Of a stretch of 64,000 nucleotides of DNA, positions 15,757 to 24,180 are shown in pieces (position 1 is the stretch's first letter; every line of letters starts with the position of its first letter). The position numbers and the translations under genes are program-made. The notes below the pieces were generated by a model. It was given only the letters and a program-made list of their open reading frames with translations. It was not told the DNA's origin and ran no database searches. Location: the NCBI GenBank assembly GCA_002839315.1, contig PGXV01000004.1:224787-288786 (forward strand), read 5' to 3'. Origin of the DNA: Spirochaetae bacterium HGW-Spirochaetae-3 (lineage in GTDB: Bacteria > Spirochaetota > Spirochaetia > Treponematales > UBA12059).

Positions 15757-16995
15757 TCAAAGCTCGAGGGTCGCCTCGTCGCAGGCGAACCTCGAGGAAT
15801 CGTCAGCGTACAGGGATTTGCGCAATTCGACTAACGCGTCCTGCTCGGCGTTAAGGAACGCCACGCCGTAGTACTCGTTGTCCCTATCGTCGAACTTGCG
15901 GGCGACGCGCCCTTTCATCGTGACCGAATCGGCTGCGTCGTCCCTGGATATGTTGATATCGAGCACCGAGCCGCTTTGAAGCTTCACCTTGAACGTCGAT
16001 TTTGGCATCGAGAGCAGGCACCCACCGGCGGACAGATCGACGACCTGCGGTTTATAGGGATCCGCGACGTAGTCGTCATCTAGCTTGAAGTAATTGTTGA
16101 CCTTCAGGCTATACGCGAGGATATGGGAAAATTCCCACGCGAAGTCCACGGTTCGATAATCCAGGCACGTCTTCCTCTCCTCGTCGTTCATCAGGTATAC
16201 GTAACCGACGACGTACTGATAGTAGAGGATCGGGCAATAGAGCTCCGAGACGATGCCCGCGGCAGTCTTCTCGGCCCTGCTTCGCTCGAGGGCCGATCCT
16301 TCCAGGAACACCGTCGGCCCCTCGAAGGCGTCGGCCATCGACTGTGTGATGATGCGCCCGTCGGGATACGGATCAGCAGCCGGTAGCGGGCTATTGGTAC
16401 TCGGTACCAGCAGGGTCCTGCCGATCTCCGATATCAGGCGTTCCTCGACGGACTCCGGCCTACGGTTCTTGTTGAACATTACGATGCCGCTCCGAGCGTA
16501 CATCGTCGACGCCTTCTCCTTGAAGCTCTCGAGGAGGCCGCTGATAGTGCCCGTATCGAAGCCGACGCTCAGGGCCGGCATCTCGAGCTCGGCGTACTCG
16601 CTAGACTCGGGGCAGTCGATGCGTATGCGCTCGTTCTGAAGAAAGAACTCGAGCCTCATATCCTTGGGCGGAGGCACCCTGACCGCCTTCCGCTGCGGCG
16701 CCTTTATCAGTTGCTCGGGTAATCCGATGACGAGTTCCCCACCGGATATCTTCTTTACCTTGCCGGGAAAAGTGACGCGCTGGCTCTGATACGAAAGGAA
16801 GACCGAAACGACGTCCCAGCTCTTGAACGCCTCGGCGCCCTGCGCGGTCGTGGTCAGAACCAGTGTTTCCTTGTCGAAGCACTTGAGCCTTCCATCCAGG
16901 CTCTTCCCGGAACCGAACACGACGACGCGGCTTCCGGTCTTCTGCACCTGGTTGAGGATGAACTCTTTCTCGATGAAGGTCACGAGTTTAGGCAT
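15757..16995 (-). CDS. PilZ-domain protein with a large insertion, likely cyclic-di-GMP receptor
   Basis: PilZ domains bind cyclic di-GMP through an RxxxR motif and a D/NxSxxG motif usually 20-30 residues apart. Here residues 20-100 look like a YcgR-type N-domain, RKAVR is at 102-106, and DLSAGG is at 320-325. About 210 residues lie between them; 150-300 look like a GAF-type alpha/beta domain (ELYCPILYYQYVVGYVYLMND). The C-terminal 320-405 resembles the PilZ barrel (MKGRVARKFDDRDNEYYGVAFLN). It may link cyclic di-GMP to motility or envelope functions. The mRNA may be leaderless. Confidence 0.7.
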   Translation of the reverse strand: MPKLVTFIEKEFILNQVQKTGSRVVVFGSGKSLDGRLKCFDKETLVLTTTAQGAEAFKSWDVVSVFLSYQSQRVTFPGKVKKISGGELVIGLPEQLIKAPQRKAVRVPPPKDMRLEFFLQNERIRIDCPESSEYAELEMPALSVGFDTGTISGLLESFKEKASTMYARSGIVMFNKNRRPESVEERLISEIGRTLLVPSTNSPLPAADPYPDGRIITQSMADAFEGPTVFLEGSALERSRAEKTAAGIVSELYCPILYYQYVVGYVYLMNDEERKTCLDYRTVDFAWEFSHILAYSLKVNNYFKLDDDYVADPYKPQVVDLSAGGCLLSMPKSTFKVKLQSGSVLDINISRDDAADSVTMKGRVARKFDDRDNEYYGVAFLNAEQDALVELRKSLYADDSSRFACDEATLEL

Positions 16996-17001
16996 TGCGT
17001 G

Positions 17002-17010
17002 ATTATATCA
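17002..17010 (-). promoter_or_regulatory. Extended -10 promoter directly before the PilZ gene
   Basis: On the minus strand TGATATAAT contains a perfect TATAAT (17007-17002) with a TGn extension. Only six bases separate it from the ATG at 16995, so transcription would begin at or next to the start codon. No ribosome site is visible. Confidence 0.55.
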
Positions 17011-17056
17011 GAATTGAGCGATTTCGTATATCAAACGTCCACTCGGCCTTTCCGTA

Positions 17057-17085
17057 TTGAAAAAACGTAGCACGGAGCATACTAT
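17057..17085 (+). promoter_or_regulatory. Sigma-70 promoter for the pgi-murG operon
   Basis: TTGAAA at 17057-17062, a 17-base spacer and TACTAT at 17080-17085 predict a start near 17092, about 58 bases before pgi. It diverges from the PilZ promoter about 50 bases away. Confidence 0.65.
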
Positions 17086-17149
17086 AAGCGTATCGAAACG
17101 AAACACTCAAGGTCGATCGCTACGGCGTTATCGGATGGAAGGATAGCCT

Positions 17150-18730
17150 ATGAAACACTGGAATCGAATTGACGAATCATCGTCGTGGCCGTCCATACTG
17201 GCACGGCGCGCTGAAGACCTCGCGGGCGTCCTGACTCCTGAGCGCATAGCGAGCAGGAGCATACCGGCCGGCGGGGGACTGTCGTACTCGTACGCCGCGA
17301 TGGACGCGGACGATACGACTATCGCCATGCTCGCGTCGGTCGCCAAGGAACTCGACCTGGTAGGGCAATACCAGGCCGTGGCCACCGGTCAAGCGATGAA
17401 CCCCGGCGAGAATCGCATGGTACTCCACCATATCGCCCGAGGGACACCATTCGGTCCGGTCGTCAAGGACGGTAGGGACTATCGCGCCTTCTACGAGGGC
17501 GAGCGTATGCGCGCCGCCGCGTTCGCCGACAGAGTGCGCTCGGGCACGGTCGTCGGCTCTACGGGCAAGCGTTTCGAGCGGGTCATACAGATAGGCATCG
17601 GCGGTTCCGACCTGGGGCCGAGAGCGCTGTATTTGGCGTTAGAGCAATGGGCGCGGGAGAGGGGCCGGCTTTCGCTCAGGGCGTCGTTCATAAGCAACGT
17701 CGACCCCGACGACGCCAACGGCGTGCTTTCAGGCCTGGACCCGGAGACGAGCCTCTTCATCCTGGTATCCAAGAGCGGCACCACGCAGGAGACGCTCGCC
17801 AACGAGGCTCTCGTCAAGGCGTGGTTATCGTCCAAGGCCGGGATAGACCCGTCGCGGCACCTCGTCGCGGTGACGAGCGAGTCGAGCCCGCTCGCGAGGA
17901 ACCCCGGGTATCTAGACTCGTTCTATATAGACGATTATATCGGGGGACGCTATAGCGCCACGAGCGCGGTGGGAGGCGTAATACTCTCCATAGCGCTGGG
18001 CCCCGATACCTTCGAGGCGGTACTACGCGGCGCAGCCGAGGCCGACGAGGCCGCGCTCGAGCCCGAGATGGGCAAGAACGCCGCGATGATGGACGCGATG
18101 CTCGGCGTCTTCGAGCGCGACGTACTCGGCAGGCCGAGCGTCGCCGTCCTGCCCTACTCCCAGGCCCTCTCTCGTTTTCCCGCCCACCTCCAGCAGCTGG
18201 ACATGGAATCGAACGGCAAGCGGGTAGATCGCTACGGGGAGCCGGCGCGGGTCCCGAGCGGCCCCGCCGTATTCGGCGAGCCGGGAACGAACGGCCAGCA
18301 CTCCTTCTACCAGCACCTGCATCAGGGTACCGACATCGTACCGTTGCAGTTCATAGCCTTCAGGAAGAACCAGACATCCTTCGACCCGGAATTCGAAGGA
18401 TCGACGGCCAGGAAGAAGCTAAACGCCAACCTCGCCGCGCAGATCGTCGCCTTCGCGGTCGGCAAGGACGACCAGAATCCAAACAAGCGCTTCCCCGGAG
18501 GCAGGCCTTCATCGTTGCTCATCGGCGACGAGCTCGATCCGAAGGCGCTCGGGGCCCTGCTCGCCCACTACGAGAACAAGGTCATGTTCCAGGGCTTCGC
18601 GTGGAACCTGAACTCGTTCGACCAGGAGGGCGTGCAGCTCGGTAAGAAGCTGACGAGCGCGGTACTCGCCTCGAACGGGCCCACGGACCCGGCGCTGGCA
18701 GCGTACGCCCGGCTCCTCGGCGCGCTATGA
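17150..18730 (+). CDS. pgi: Glucose-6-phosphate isomerase
   Basis: Pgi interconverts glucose-6-phosphate and fructose-6-phosphate in the cytoplasm. The 526-residue enzyme shows IGIGGSDLGPRALYLAL near residue 148, FILVSKSGTTQETLANEAL near 203, and VFGEPGTNGQHSFYQHLHQGTD near 373, with the catalytic Glu and His in these regions. GGAAGGA precedes the ATG by six bases. It is the first gene of the operon, and its TGA overlaps the murG ATG by four bases, which couples a sugar-phosphate enzyme to cell-wall synthesis. Confidence 0.97.
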   Translation: MKHWNRIDESSSWPSILARRAEDLAGVLTPERIASRSIPAGGGLSYSYAAMDADDTTIAMLASVAKELDLVGQYQAVATGQAMNPGENRMVLHHIARGTPFGPVVKDGRDYRAFYEGERMRAAAFADRVRSGTVVGSTGKRFERVIQIGIGGSDLGPRALYLALEQWARERGRLSLRASFISNVDPDDANGVLSGLDPETSLFILVSKSGTTQETLANEALVKAWLSSKAGIDPSRHLVAVTSESSPLARNPGYLDSFYIDDYIGGRYSATSAVGGVILSIALGPDTFEAVLRGAAEADEAALEPEMGKNAAMMDAMLGVFERDVLGRPSVAVLPYSQALSRFPAHLQQLDMESNGKRVDRYGEPARVPSGPAVFGEPGTNGQHSFYQHLHQGTDIVPLQFIAFRKNQTSFDPEFEGSTARKKLNANLAAQIVAFAVGKDDQNPNKRFPGGRPSSLLIGDELDPKALGALLAHYENKVMFQGFAWNLNSFDQEGVQLGKKLTSAVLASNGPTDPALAAYARLLGAL

Positions 18731-19830
18731 ACCGACCCTGTATCGCGTTCACCGGGGGCGGAACCGGGGGGCACGTCTACCCCGGCCTCGCCGTCATAGA
18801 GCGGCTCCGCGAGCGCTGGGACGGGCGTATCGTCTGGATCGGCTCGGGAAAGGAAGTCGAGCGATCCGCGGTCGAGGCCGCCGGCGTAGAGTTCTTCTCG
18901 ATACCGTCGGGCAAGCTGCGACGGTCGCTGTCAGCCCGAAACGTTCCCGACGCATTCAGGGTACTGGCCGGCTACTTCGCCGCAAGGGGGCTTCTAAGGA
19001 GGCTCAAGCCGGCTATCCTGTTCTCCAAGGGCGGCTACGTCAGCGTACCGCCGTGCATGGCGGCCTCGTCGCTGGGTATTCCCGTGTTCACCCACGAGTC
19101 GGACCTGTCGCCGGGCCTCGCGACGAGGCTTAACGCCAGGCGCGCCGACCGGATACTCCTCAGCTGGGAGAAGACGCTCGGTTTCCTGCCCGAGGCGCAG
19201 AGGCCGCGGGCGACCGTCACGGGCAATCCGGTCAGGGCCGCGATCGGCAACGGCGACGCCGACGCGGGGCGCGAATGGCTGGGCTTCGGCCCCGACCTGC
19301 CCGTCATACTGGTGCTTGGAGGCAGTCAAGGTGCCAGGCAGGTCAACGAACTCATCGCCGCGGCACTTCCGGCGCTCGCCGGCAAGGCTCGGGTCGCCCA
19401 CCAGACGGGACCGGGAAACGAGCCGTGCAGGCCAGACGACGACGGCTATAGGGGGTTCGAATACGTCAAGGAAGAGCTGCCCGACGTCTACGCGGCCGCC
19501 GACATCATCGTGGGGAGGGCCGGCGCCGGCACGCTATGGGAAGGCGCGGCGGCCTTCAAGCCCATGGTGTTCATCCCGCTCGCGGGTTCCGCGAGCAGAG
19601 GAGACCAGGTAGAGAACGCCGAGCTCCTCGCCGCGGCCGGCGCCGCCATCTGCCTGACGGGCGCCAGCGCCACGACCGAGGCGCTCGTCGCGGCGTTAGG
19701 ACCGCTCATGACTTCGCCCGACGCCAGGCGCGCAATGGCCGAGGCGGCGAGGCGGATGGCCAAGCCCGACGCCGCTCAGGCGATAGCGGATTTGATCCTT
19801 GCTCGTATTCGGAAGGGATGCACTCCATGA
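18727..19830 (+). CDS. murG: UDP-GlcNAc:lipid I N-acetylglucosaminyltransferase
   Basis: MurG makes lipid II, the last cytoplasmic step of peptidoglycan precursor synthesis, at the inner face of the membrane. The 367-residue protein has the N-terminal GGGTGGHVYPGLAV loop, LFSKGGYVSVP, VTGNPVR, ILVLGGSQGARQVN and the donor-binding GRAGAGTLWE region. The ATG overlaps the pgi stop (ATGA), and its own TGA overlaps the next ATG in the same way. In other bacteria murG usually lies in the dcw cluster; here it is separate from ftsA-ftsZ. Confidence 0.96.
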   Translation: MNRPCIAFTGGGTGGHVYPGLAVIERLRERWDGRIVWIGSGKEVERSAVEAAGVEFFSIPSGKLRRSLSARNVPDAFRVLAGYFAARGLLRRLKPAILFSKGGYVSVPPCMAASSLGIPVFTHESDLSPGLATRLNARRADRILLSWEKTLGFLPEAQRPRATVTGNPVRAAIGNGDADAGREWLGFGPDLPVILVLGGSQGARQVNELIAAALPALAGKARVAHQTGPGNEPCRPDDDGYRGFEYVKEELPDVYAAADIIVGRAGAGTLWEGAAAFKPMVFIPLAGSASRGDQVENAELLAAAGAAICLTGASATTEALVAALGPLMTSPDARRAMAEAARRMAKPDAAQAIADLILARIRKGCTP

Positions 19831-20300
19831 ACGCACTCGATTACGTACTCCTGGCGATCATCGCCATAGCCGCGCTCCGTTGCTGGTTCAGGGGCATCAT
19901 CGGCGAGGTCCTGTCGATGGCCGCCGTGATAGGCGGCCTGCTCGCCGGTATCCTTTTCTATCGACCCGTCGGCGCGTGGATATCGTCGCTGAGGCCGCTC
20001 GGGGGCTTCGAGATCGTCGTAGGCTTCGTCGCGGCCTTCGCGATCGTTTTCATCGTGGTCAAGATCGTGGAACGATCCCTTCGCGGAGTACTCGAAAACC
20101 TGAATCTGGACATACTAGACCGCGTCCTCGGTTTCGCGTTCGGCGCGGTCGAGGGCGTCGTGCTCTCCGCGATCATCGTGATGGTGCTACGCTACCAACC
20201 GATCGTCGACGTCGGGGCGCTGCTGGACGGGAGCTTCATCGCGAAGATACTCATCCCGATAGTCGCGGGACGTCTCCCGGCGACGGCGCCCGCGGTATAG
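19827..20300 (+). CDS. cvpA: CvpA-family membrane protein
   Basis: The 157-residue protein has four hydrophobic segments (about residues 4-22, 27-45, 62-84, 104-124), matching the CvpA/colicin V production family (LDYVLLAIIAIAALRCWFRGIIGEV, LDRVLGFAFGAVEGVVLSAI). These proteins affect envelope properties; the biochemical role is unclear. The start is ATG 19827, overlapping the murG stop, with GGAAGGG upstream. An ATG at 19818 in frame is the alternative. The holB-like gene follows after five bases. Confidence 0.88.
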   Translation: MNALDYVLLAIIAIAALRCWFRGIIGEVLSMAAVIGGLLAGILFYRPVGAWISSLRPLGGFEIVVGFVAAFAIVFIVVKIVERSLRGVLENLNLDILDRVLGFAFGAVEGVVLSAIIVMVLRYQPIVDVGALLDGSFIAKILIPIVAGRLPATAPAV

Positions 20301-20305
20301 GCGCC

Positions 20306-21619
20306 GTGTTCGAGAACATACTCGGCCAGCGAGAGGCCTGCGGACTTATACGCGCCGACATGGAACGGGCAGAGCTTCCCGGATCGCTATTGTTCGAGGG
20401 CCCGCCGCTATCGGCCAAGCTCAGCTCCGCGCTGGAGCTGGCTCGGGCCCTGTCGTGCGAGCGCGACGCGGCGTGGAACTGCCCCTGCCCCCAATGCGCC
20501 CGTCATAGGACGCTATCGCATCAGGACATCCTTCTCTTCGGCCCCAAGTCGTTCCGCGAGGAACTGGCGATAGGCGCGGACATGATGGCGCGCTGCCCCG
20601 GAACCGCCCCCCGGTACTTCTTCGTCAGGGCCGCGCGAAAGCTCGTCCGCCGCTTCGACCGCGAACTATACGAGGGAGAGGAAGGCCGACTCTCGAAGGC
20701 CATGCCGCTCGTGCGCTCCGTGCTCGAGTCCCTGGACGCCTGCTCTCCGGTAATCGCGCCGGCGGGCGCCTACGCCGGGCTCGACGACGCGGCGGCCGCG
20801 AAGGAAGCGTCGAAGATACTCACGACGTGTGCCAAGCTCGAGGATATGCTCCCCGCGTCGACCCCGGTGTTCCAGGTCCGCGCGATGGAATTCTGGGCCA
20901 GGCTCGCGCCGTACGGCAAGCGGAAGACTATCGTCGTCGAGCACGCCGACAGGATGCTCGACGCGTCGCGCAACGCCCTGCTTAAAATCCTGGAGGAGCC
21001 TCCCGAGCACGCGGTTTTCGTGCTGACGACGAGCCGCAGGCAGGCGATGATACCCACGATACTGTCGAGGGTACGGCGATACCGTTTCGGCCAGAGGACC
21101 GGCGACGAGGCCAGGCTCGTCCTGGAGCGTATATTCAAGGATATGGATACGGACGCCGCCGGCGTCTCCGAGTACGTAGCACGCTTCAGGGCCTCGTCAT
21201 CGGACATCGTCGGGGCCTTGGCCAAGGACTACGCCGCGGCTATCGCGTCCGCGGCGGAACGTCGCGCCGGAGGATTCTCCGACGCTCCGCTATCGGCCCT
21301 GGCCGCCTCGGGAGGCGGTGTACCGGCGGCGATCGCCGCCGCCGCTACCGCGACGGCCAACTTCGGTTCCGGCGACGACGCGTTCTCGTGGACCTTCCCG
21401 GCGTTCCTCGACGCGACGGGGGCGGTCTTCTCTTCCTTGCTCCGCGATTCCGGTTCCGGCATTGAAACGCAGAGGATAGCCGAGCGCTACTCGTCGCTCG
21501 CTCGTGACGCGATGGTTCGGTACTCGTCGTACAACCTCCAGCCCGCGGCGCTGTCCGAGCGCCTGGCCGACGCCTTCGCCGATCCGGACGGTGACGCGGC
21601 GGGAGCGCGGTCAAGATGA
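20306..21619 (+). CDS. holB: DNA polymerase III delta'-like subunit
   Basis: The 437-residue protein resembles the clamp-loader delta' subunit: FENILGQREACGLIRADME at the start, CPCPQCARH (a zinc-type cluster), then IVVEHADRMLDASRNALLKILEEPPEHAVFVLTTSRRQAMIPTILSRVRRYRF, the conserved region around the SRC-like motif. The P-loop is altered (FEGPPLSAKLSS), as expected for a delta' subunit that does not hydrolyse ATP. It starts at GTG 20306. Residues about 60-220 are longer than in E. coli HolB. It lies between cvpA and a kinase, overlapping the kinase start by four bases. Confidence 0.83.
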   Translation: MFENILGQREACGLIRADMERAELPGSLLFEGPPLSAKLSSALELARALSCERDAAWNCPCPQCARHRTLSHQDILLFGPKSFREELAIGADMMARCPGTAPRYFFVRAARKLVRRFDRELYEGEEGRLSKAMPLVRSVLESLDACSPVIAPAGAYAGLDDAAAAKEASKILTTCAKLEDMLPASTPVFQVRAMEFWARLAPYGKRKTIVVEHADRMLDASRNALLKILEEPPEHAVFVLTTSRRQAMIPTILSRVRRYRFGQRTGDEARLVLERIFKDMDTDAAGVSEYVARFRASSSDIVGALAKDYAAAIASAAERRAGGFSDAPLSALAASGGGVPAAIAAAATATANFGSGDDAFSWTFPAFLDATGAVFSSLLRDSGSGIETQRIAERYSSLARDAMVRYSSYNLQPAALSERLADAFADPDGDAAGARSR

Positions 21620-22821
21620 GGAAATTCCTGGAACGCGCGCTGGAAAAGGCCCCGAGGATGAACGAGGAGTCCATACGCGGCCTTCTCCACGTCCTCGCCG
21701 ACGAGAACGAGCGGCTGGACGCTGTACTCGACTCGATGATGGACGGTATCGTCGTCTGCGACGAGGATCATATTCCCATACTCGTCAACAAGGCTTCGGA
21801 GCGCCTGCTGCCCATGTCGCCCGTGGAACTATTCGACACGCCATTATGGGAAAGCATCCCGGACGACGAGCTTTCCGCTTTCTTCGACTCGGCCCTCAAC
21901 GGCGAGGAATCGATCATCGACCGGGAATTCGCTCTCGACACCAAATCGGGCACGCGCATCATCGCGGTCAGCGTGACGCCGCTCGTCAGGGACAAGCGCA
22001 TACGAGGCACGCTCATTCACGTCGAGGAGACCACCGACAAGCGGCGCAGGGAGGCGCGGCTCAGGCGGGCGGAGAACCTGGCGTCGCTGACGACGCTCGC
22101 GGCCGGCGTCGCGCACGAGATCAAGAATCCGCTCGGGTCGATCAGCATTCATGTCCAGCTTATGCGCAAGTCGCTTAAGGGCAAGGCCGACGCGGCCATT
22201 ACCCGTTACCTCGATATCGTCACCGAGGAGATAGACCGGCTCAACAAGATCGTCGTCGACTTCCTGTTCGCCGTCAGGCCGATGGACATATCGCCTATCA
22301 ACGACGACGTCAACGCGCTGATACGCGAGCTCGTCGAGTTCATGCGCGTCGAGATAGAGAACGACGGCATAGAGCTGTCCGCCGAATACGGTAGCGACAT
22401 CCCGCCCCTGCCGTTCGACCGGCGCTACCTCAAGCAGGCACTGCTCAACCTCGTCAAGAACGCCGAGGCGGCTATGCCGGACGGGGGGAGGCTCGGACTC
22501 TCCACGACGGCATCGGGGGACGAGCTACGGATCGAGGTACAGGATTCGGGCGTAGGCATACCCGAGGATAAGGTGGGCAAGATATTCGAGCCGTACTTCA
22601 CCACCAAGGAGAACGGCACGGGGCTCGGGCTTACGCTGACCTATAAGATCATCAAGGAGCACGGCGGAGACATCTCGGTCAAATCAAAGCAGGGCCAGGG
22701 ATCGACGTTCACGATAACGCTACCGATCCCGCAGAAGGACCGCCGCATGATAACCGGCGCCTGCCCGGACGGCGAAGACTGCGCGGCCGAGGAAGCCGGT
22801 CCAGGCGAGGAGAGCCGATGA
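21616..22821 (+). CDS. PAS-domain sensor histidine kinase (AtoS/NtrB type)
   Basis: The 401-residue kinase has no transmembrane segment and so senses a cytoplasmic cue. A PAS domain covers about residues 32-140. The dimerisation helix carries His167 in GVAHEIKNPLGSIS. The ATPase domain shows NLVKNAEAAMP (N box), DSGVGIPEDK, FEPYFTTKENGTGLGL and a last Gly-rich box. Its partner is the sigma-54-type regulator whose ATG overlaps the kinase stop. The C-terminal about 25 residues are acidic with two Cys. The pair follows murG-cvpA-holB, as I recall from Treponema pallidum. Confidence 0.94.
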   Translation: MRKFLERALEKAPRMNEESIRGLLHVLADENERLDAVLDSMMDGIVVCDEDHIPILVNKASERLLPMSPVELFDTPLWESIPDDELSAFFDSALNGEESIIDREFALDTKSGTRIIAVSVTPLVRDKRIRGTLIHVEETTDKRRREARLRRAENLASLTTLAAGVAHEIKNPLGSISIHVQLMRKSLKGKADAAITRYLDIVTEEIDRLNKIVVDFLFAVRPMDISPINDDVNALIRELVEFMRVEIENDGIELSAEYGSDIPPLPFDRRYLKQALLNLVKNAEAAMPDGGRLGLSTTASGDELRIEVQDSGVGIPEDKVGKIFEPYFTTKENGTGLGLTLTYKIIKEHGGDISVKSKQGQGSTFTITLPIPQKDRRMITGACPDGEDCAAEEAGPGEESR

Positions 22822-24173
22822 AATTCACGATACTCATCGTAGACGACGAGAAGAATATACGGGAAGGCCTCGGCGAGTACCTGCGACTGGACGGTTACGA
22901 CGTCGAGTTGGCCGCTGACGGCAAGGAAGGAGTCCAGGCAGCGGATCGCGGGGACGTCGACCTCGTCATCACGGACCTTCGCATGCCGGGACTTTCCGGC
23001 GGCGAGCTCTTGAGGCACGTCGCGTCGAGGTACCCGTCGGTTCCGGTCATCGTACTTACCGGGCACGGTACCGTCGAGGACGCGGTAGACGCGATGCGCA
23101 ACGGCGCGTACGACTTCATAACGAAGCCGGTCAACCTCGACCACCTGTCCATACTCGTCAAGCGCGCCCTCGAGCGGCGCGAGCTGGCGCGGCGCAACGA
23201 GGAGCTGCTCGAAGAGGTCGAGTCGCAGCGCCGCACGTCGACCATCGTCGGGAAGACGCCGGCCATCAGCCGCATATTCGATCTCGTCCGCCGCGTCGCG
23301 CCTACGAAGGCCAGCGTGCTCATCACCGGGGAGTCGGGCGTCGGCAAGGAGCTCGTCGCCGACGCGATACACAACCTGTCGCCTCGGGCGGACAAGCCGT
23401 TCATAAAGGTACACTGCGCGGCGCTCGCCGAGTCGCTCCTGGAGAGCGAGCTGTTCGGGCACGAGAAGGGTTCGTTCACGGGGGCGCAGGCGCGCAAGAA
23501 GGGCCGTTTCGAGCTGGCTAACGAAGGCACCCTGTTCCTCGACGAGATAGGCGAGATCAACCAGAACGTCCAGATCAAGATTCTTCGCGTGCTCCAGGAT
23601 AGGCGTTTCGAGCGCGTCGGCGGAGAGGACACGATAGAGACCGACGTTCGCGTCGTCGCGGCCACCAACAAGGACCTCAAGAAGGAGATCGCGGCCGGGA
23701 CGTTCCGCGAGGACCTCTACTACCGTCTCAACGTCGTCAACATACACGTGCCGCCGCTACGGGAGCGCAAGGACGACATTCCGTTGCTCGCGGGAGCCTT
23801 CCTTAAGGAATTCTCCGACGACAACGGCAAGGCCTTGGTCGGATTCGATCCCAAGGCGCGCGCGGCCCTGTACGCGTACGCATGGCCCGGCAACGTGCGG
23901 GAGCTACGGAACTGCATAGAGAGCGCCGTCGTCATGGCGTCTTCCGGGCTCGTGACGCTAGACGACCTGCCGCCCGGGATCAGCATGAGCGCGGCCGATA
24001 GCGATATGCGCGTTCCTCCGGGATCCAGCCTGGCGGACGCTGAACGCATATTGATTCGGGAGACCCTCGCAGCGCAGGCAGGCAATAAGAGCCGTACCGC
24101 CGAGATTCTCGGCATAGGCAGGAAGACGCTGTACCAGAAGATACAGGATTACGGACTGGAACCGACGGACTGA
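22818..24173 (+). CDS. NtrC-family sigma-54-dependent response regulator
   Basis: The 451-residue regulator has a receiver (Asp53 in LVITDLRMPG, Lys103), an AAA+ domain with Walker A GESGVGKE at 171-178, and Walker B LFLDEIGE at 239-246. A Fis-type helix-turn-helix lies near the end (NKSRTAEILGIGRKTLYQKIQDYGL). The sigma-54 contact loop reads GSFTGA at 218-223, where GAFTGA is usual; this variant is still expected to contact sigma-54. Its stop lies seven bases from the stop of the convergent J-domain gene. Confidence 0.95.
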   Translation: MKFTILIVDDEKNIREGLGEYLRLDGYDVELAADGKEGVQAADRGDVDLVITDLRMPGLSGGELLRHVASRYPSVPVIVLTGHGTVEDAVDAMRNGAYDFITKPVNLDHLSILVKRALERRELARRNEELLEEVESQRRTSTIVGKTPAISRIFDLVRRVAPTKASVLITGESGVGKELVADAIHNLSPRADKPFIKVHCAALAESLLESELFGHEKGSFTGAQARKKGRFELANEGTLFLDEIGEINQNVQIKILRVLQDRRFERVGGEDTIETDVRVVAATNKDLKKEIAAGTFREDLYYRLNVVNIHVPPLRERKDDIPLLAGAFLKEFSDDNGKALVGFDPKARAALYAYAWPGNVRELRNCIESAVVMASSGLVTLDDLPPGISMSAADSDMRVPPGSSLADAERILIRETLAAQAGNKSRTAEILGIGRKTLYQKIQDYGLEPTD

Positions 24174-24180
24174 CGCCCGC

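Noticed and set aside
19536-19826. Longer N-terminus for the CvpA protein
   Set aside because: The upstream frame is antiparallel in codon usage to murG, which fully occupies the region; ATG 19827 with the ATGA overlap is the natural start.
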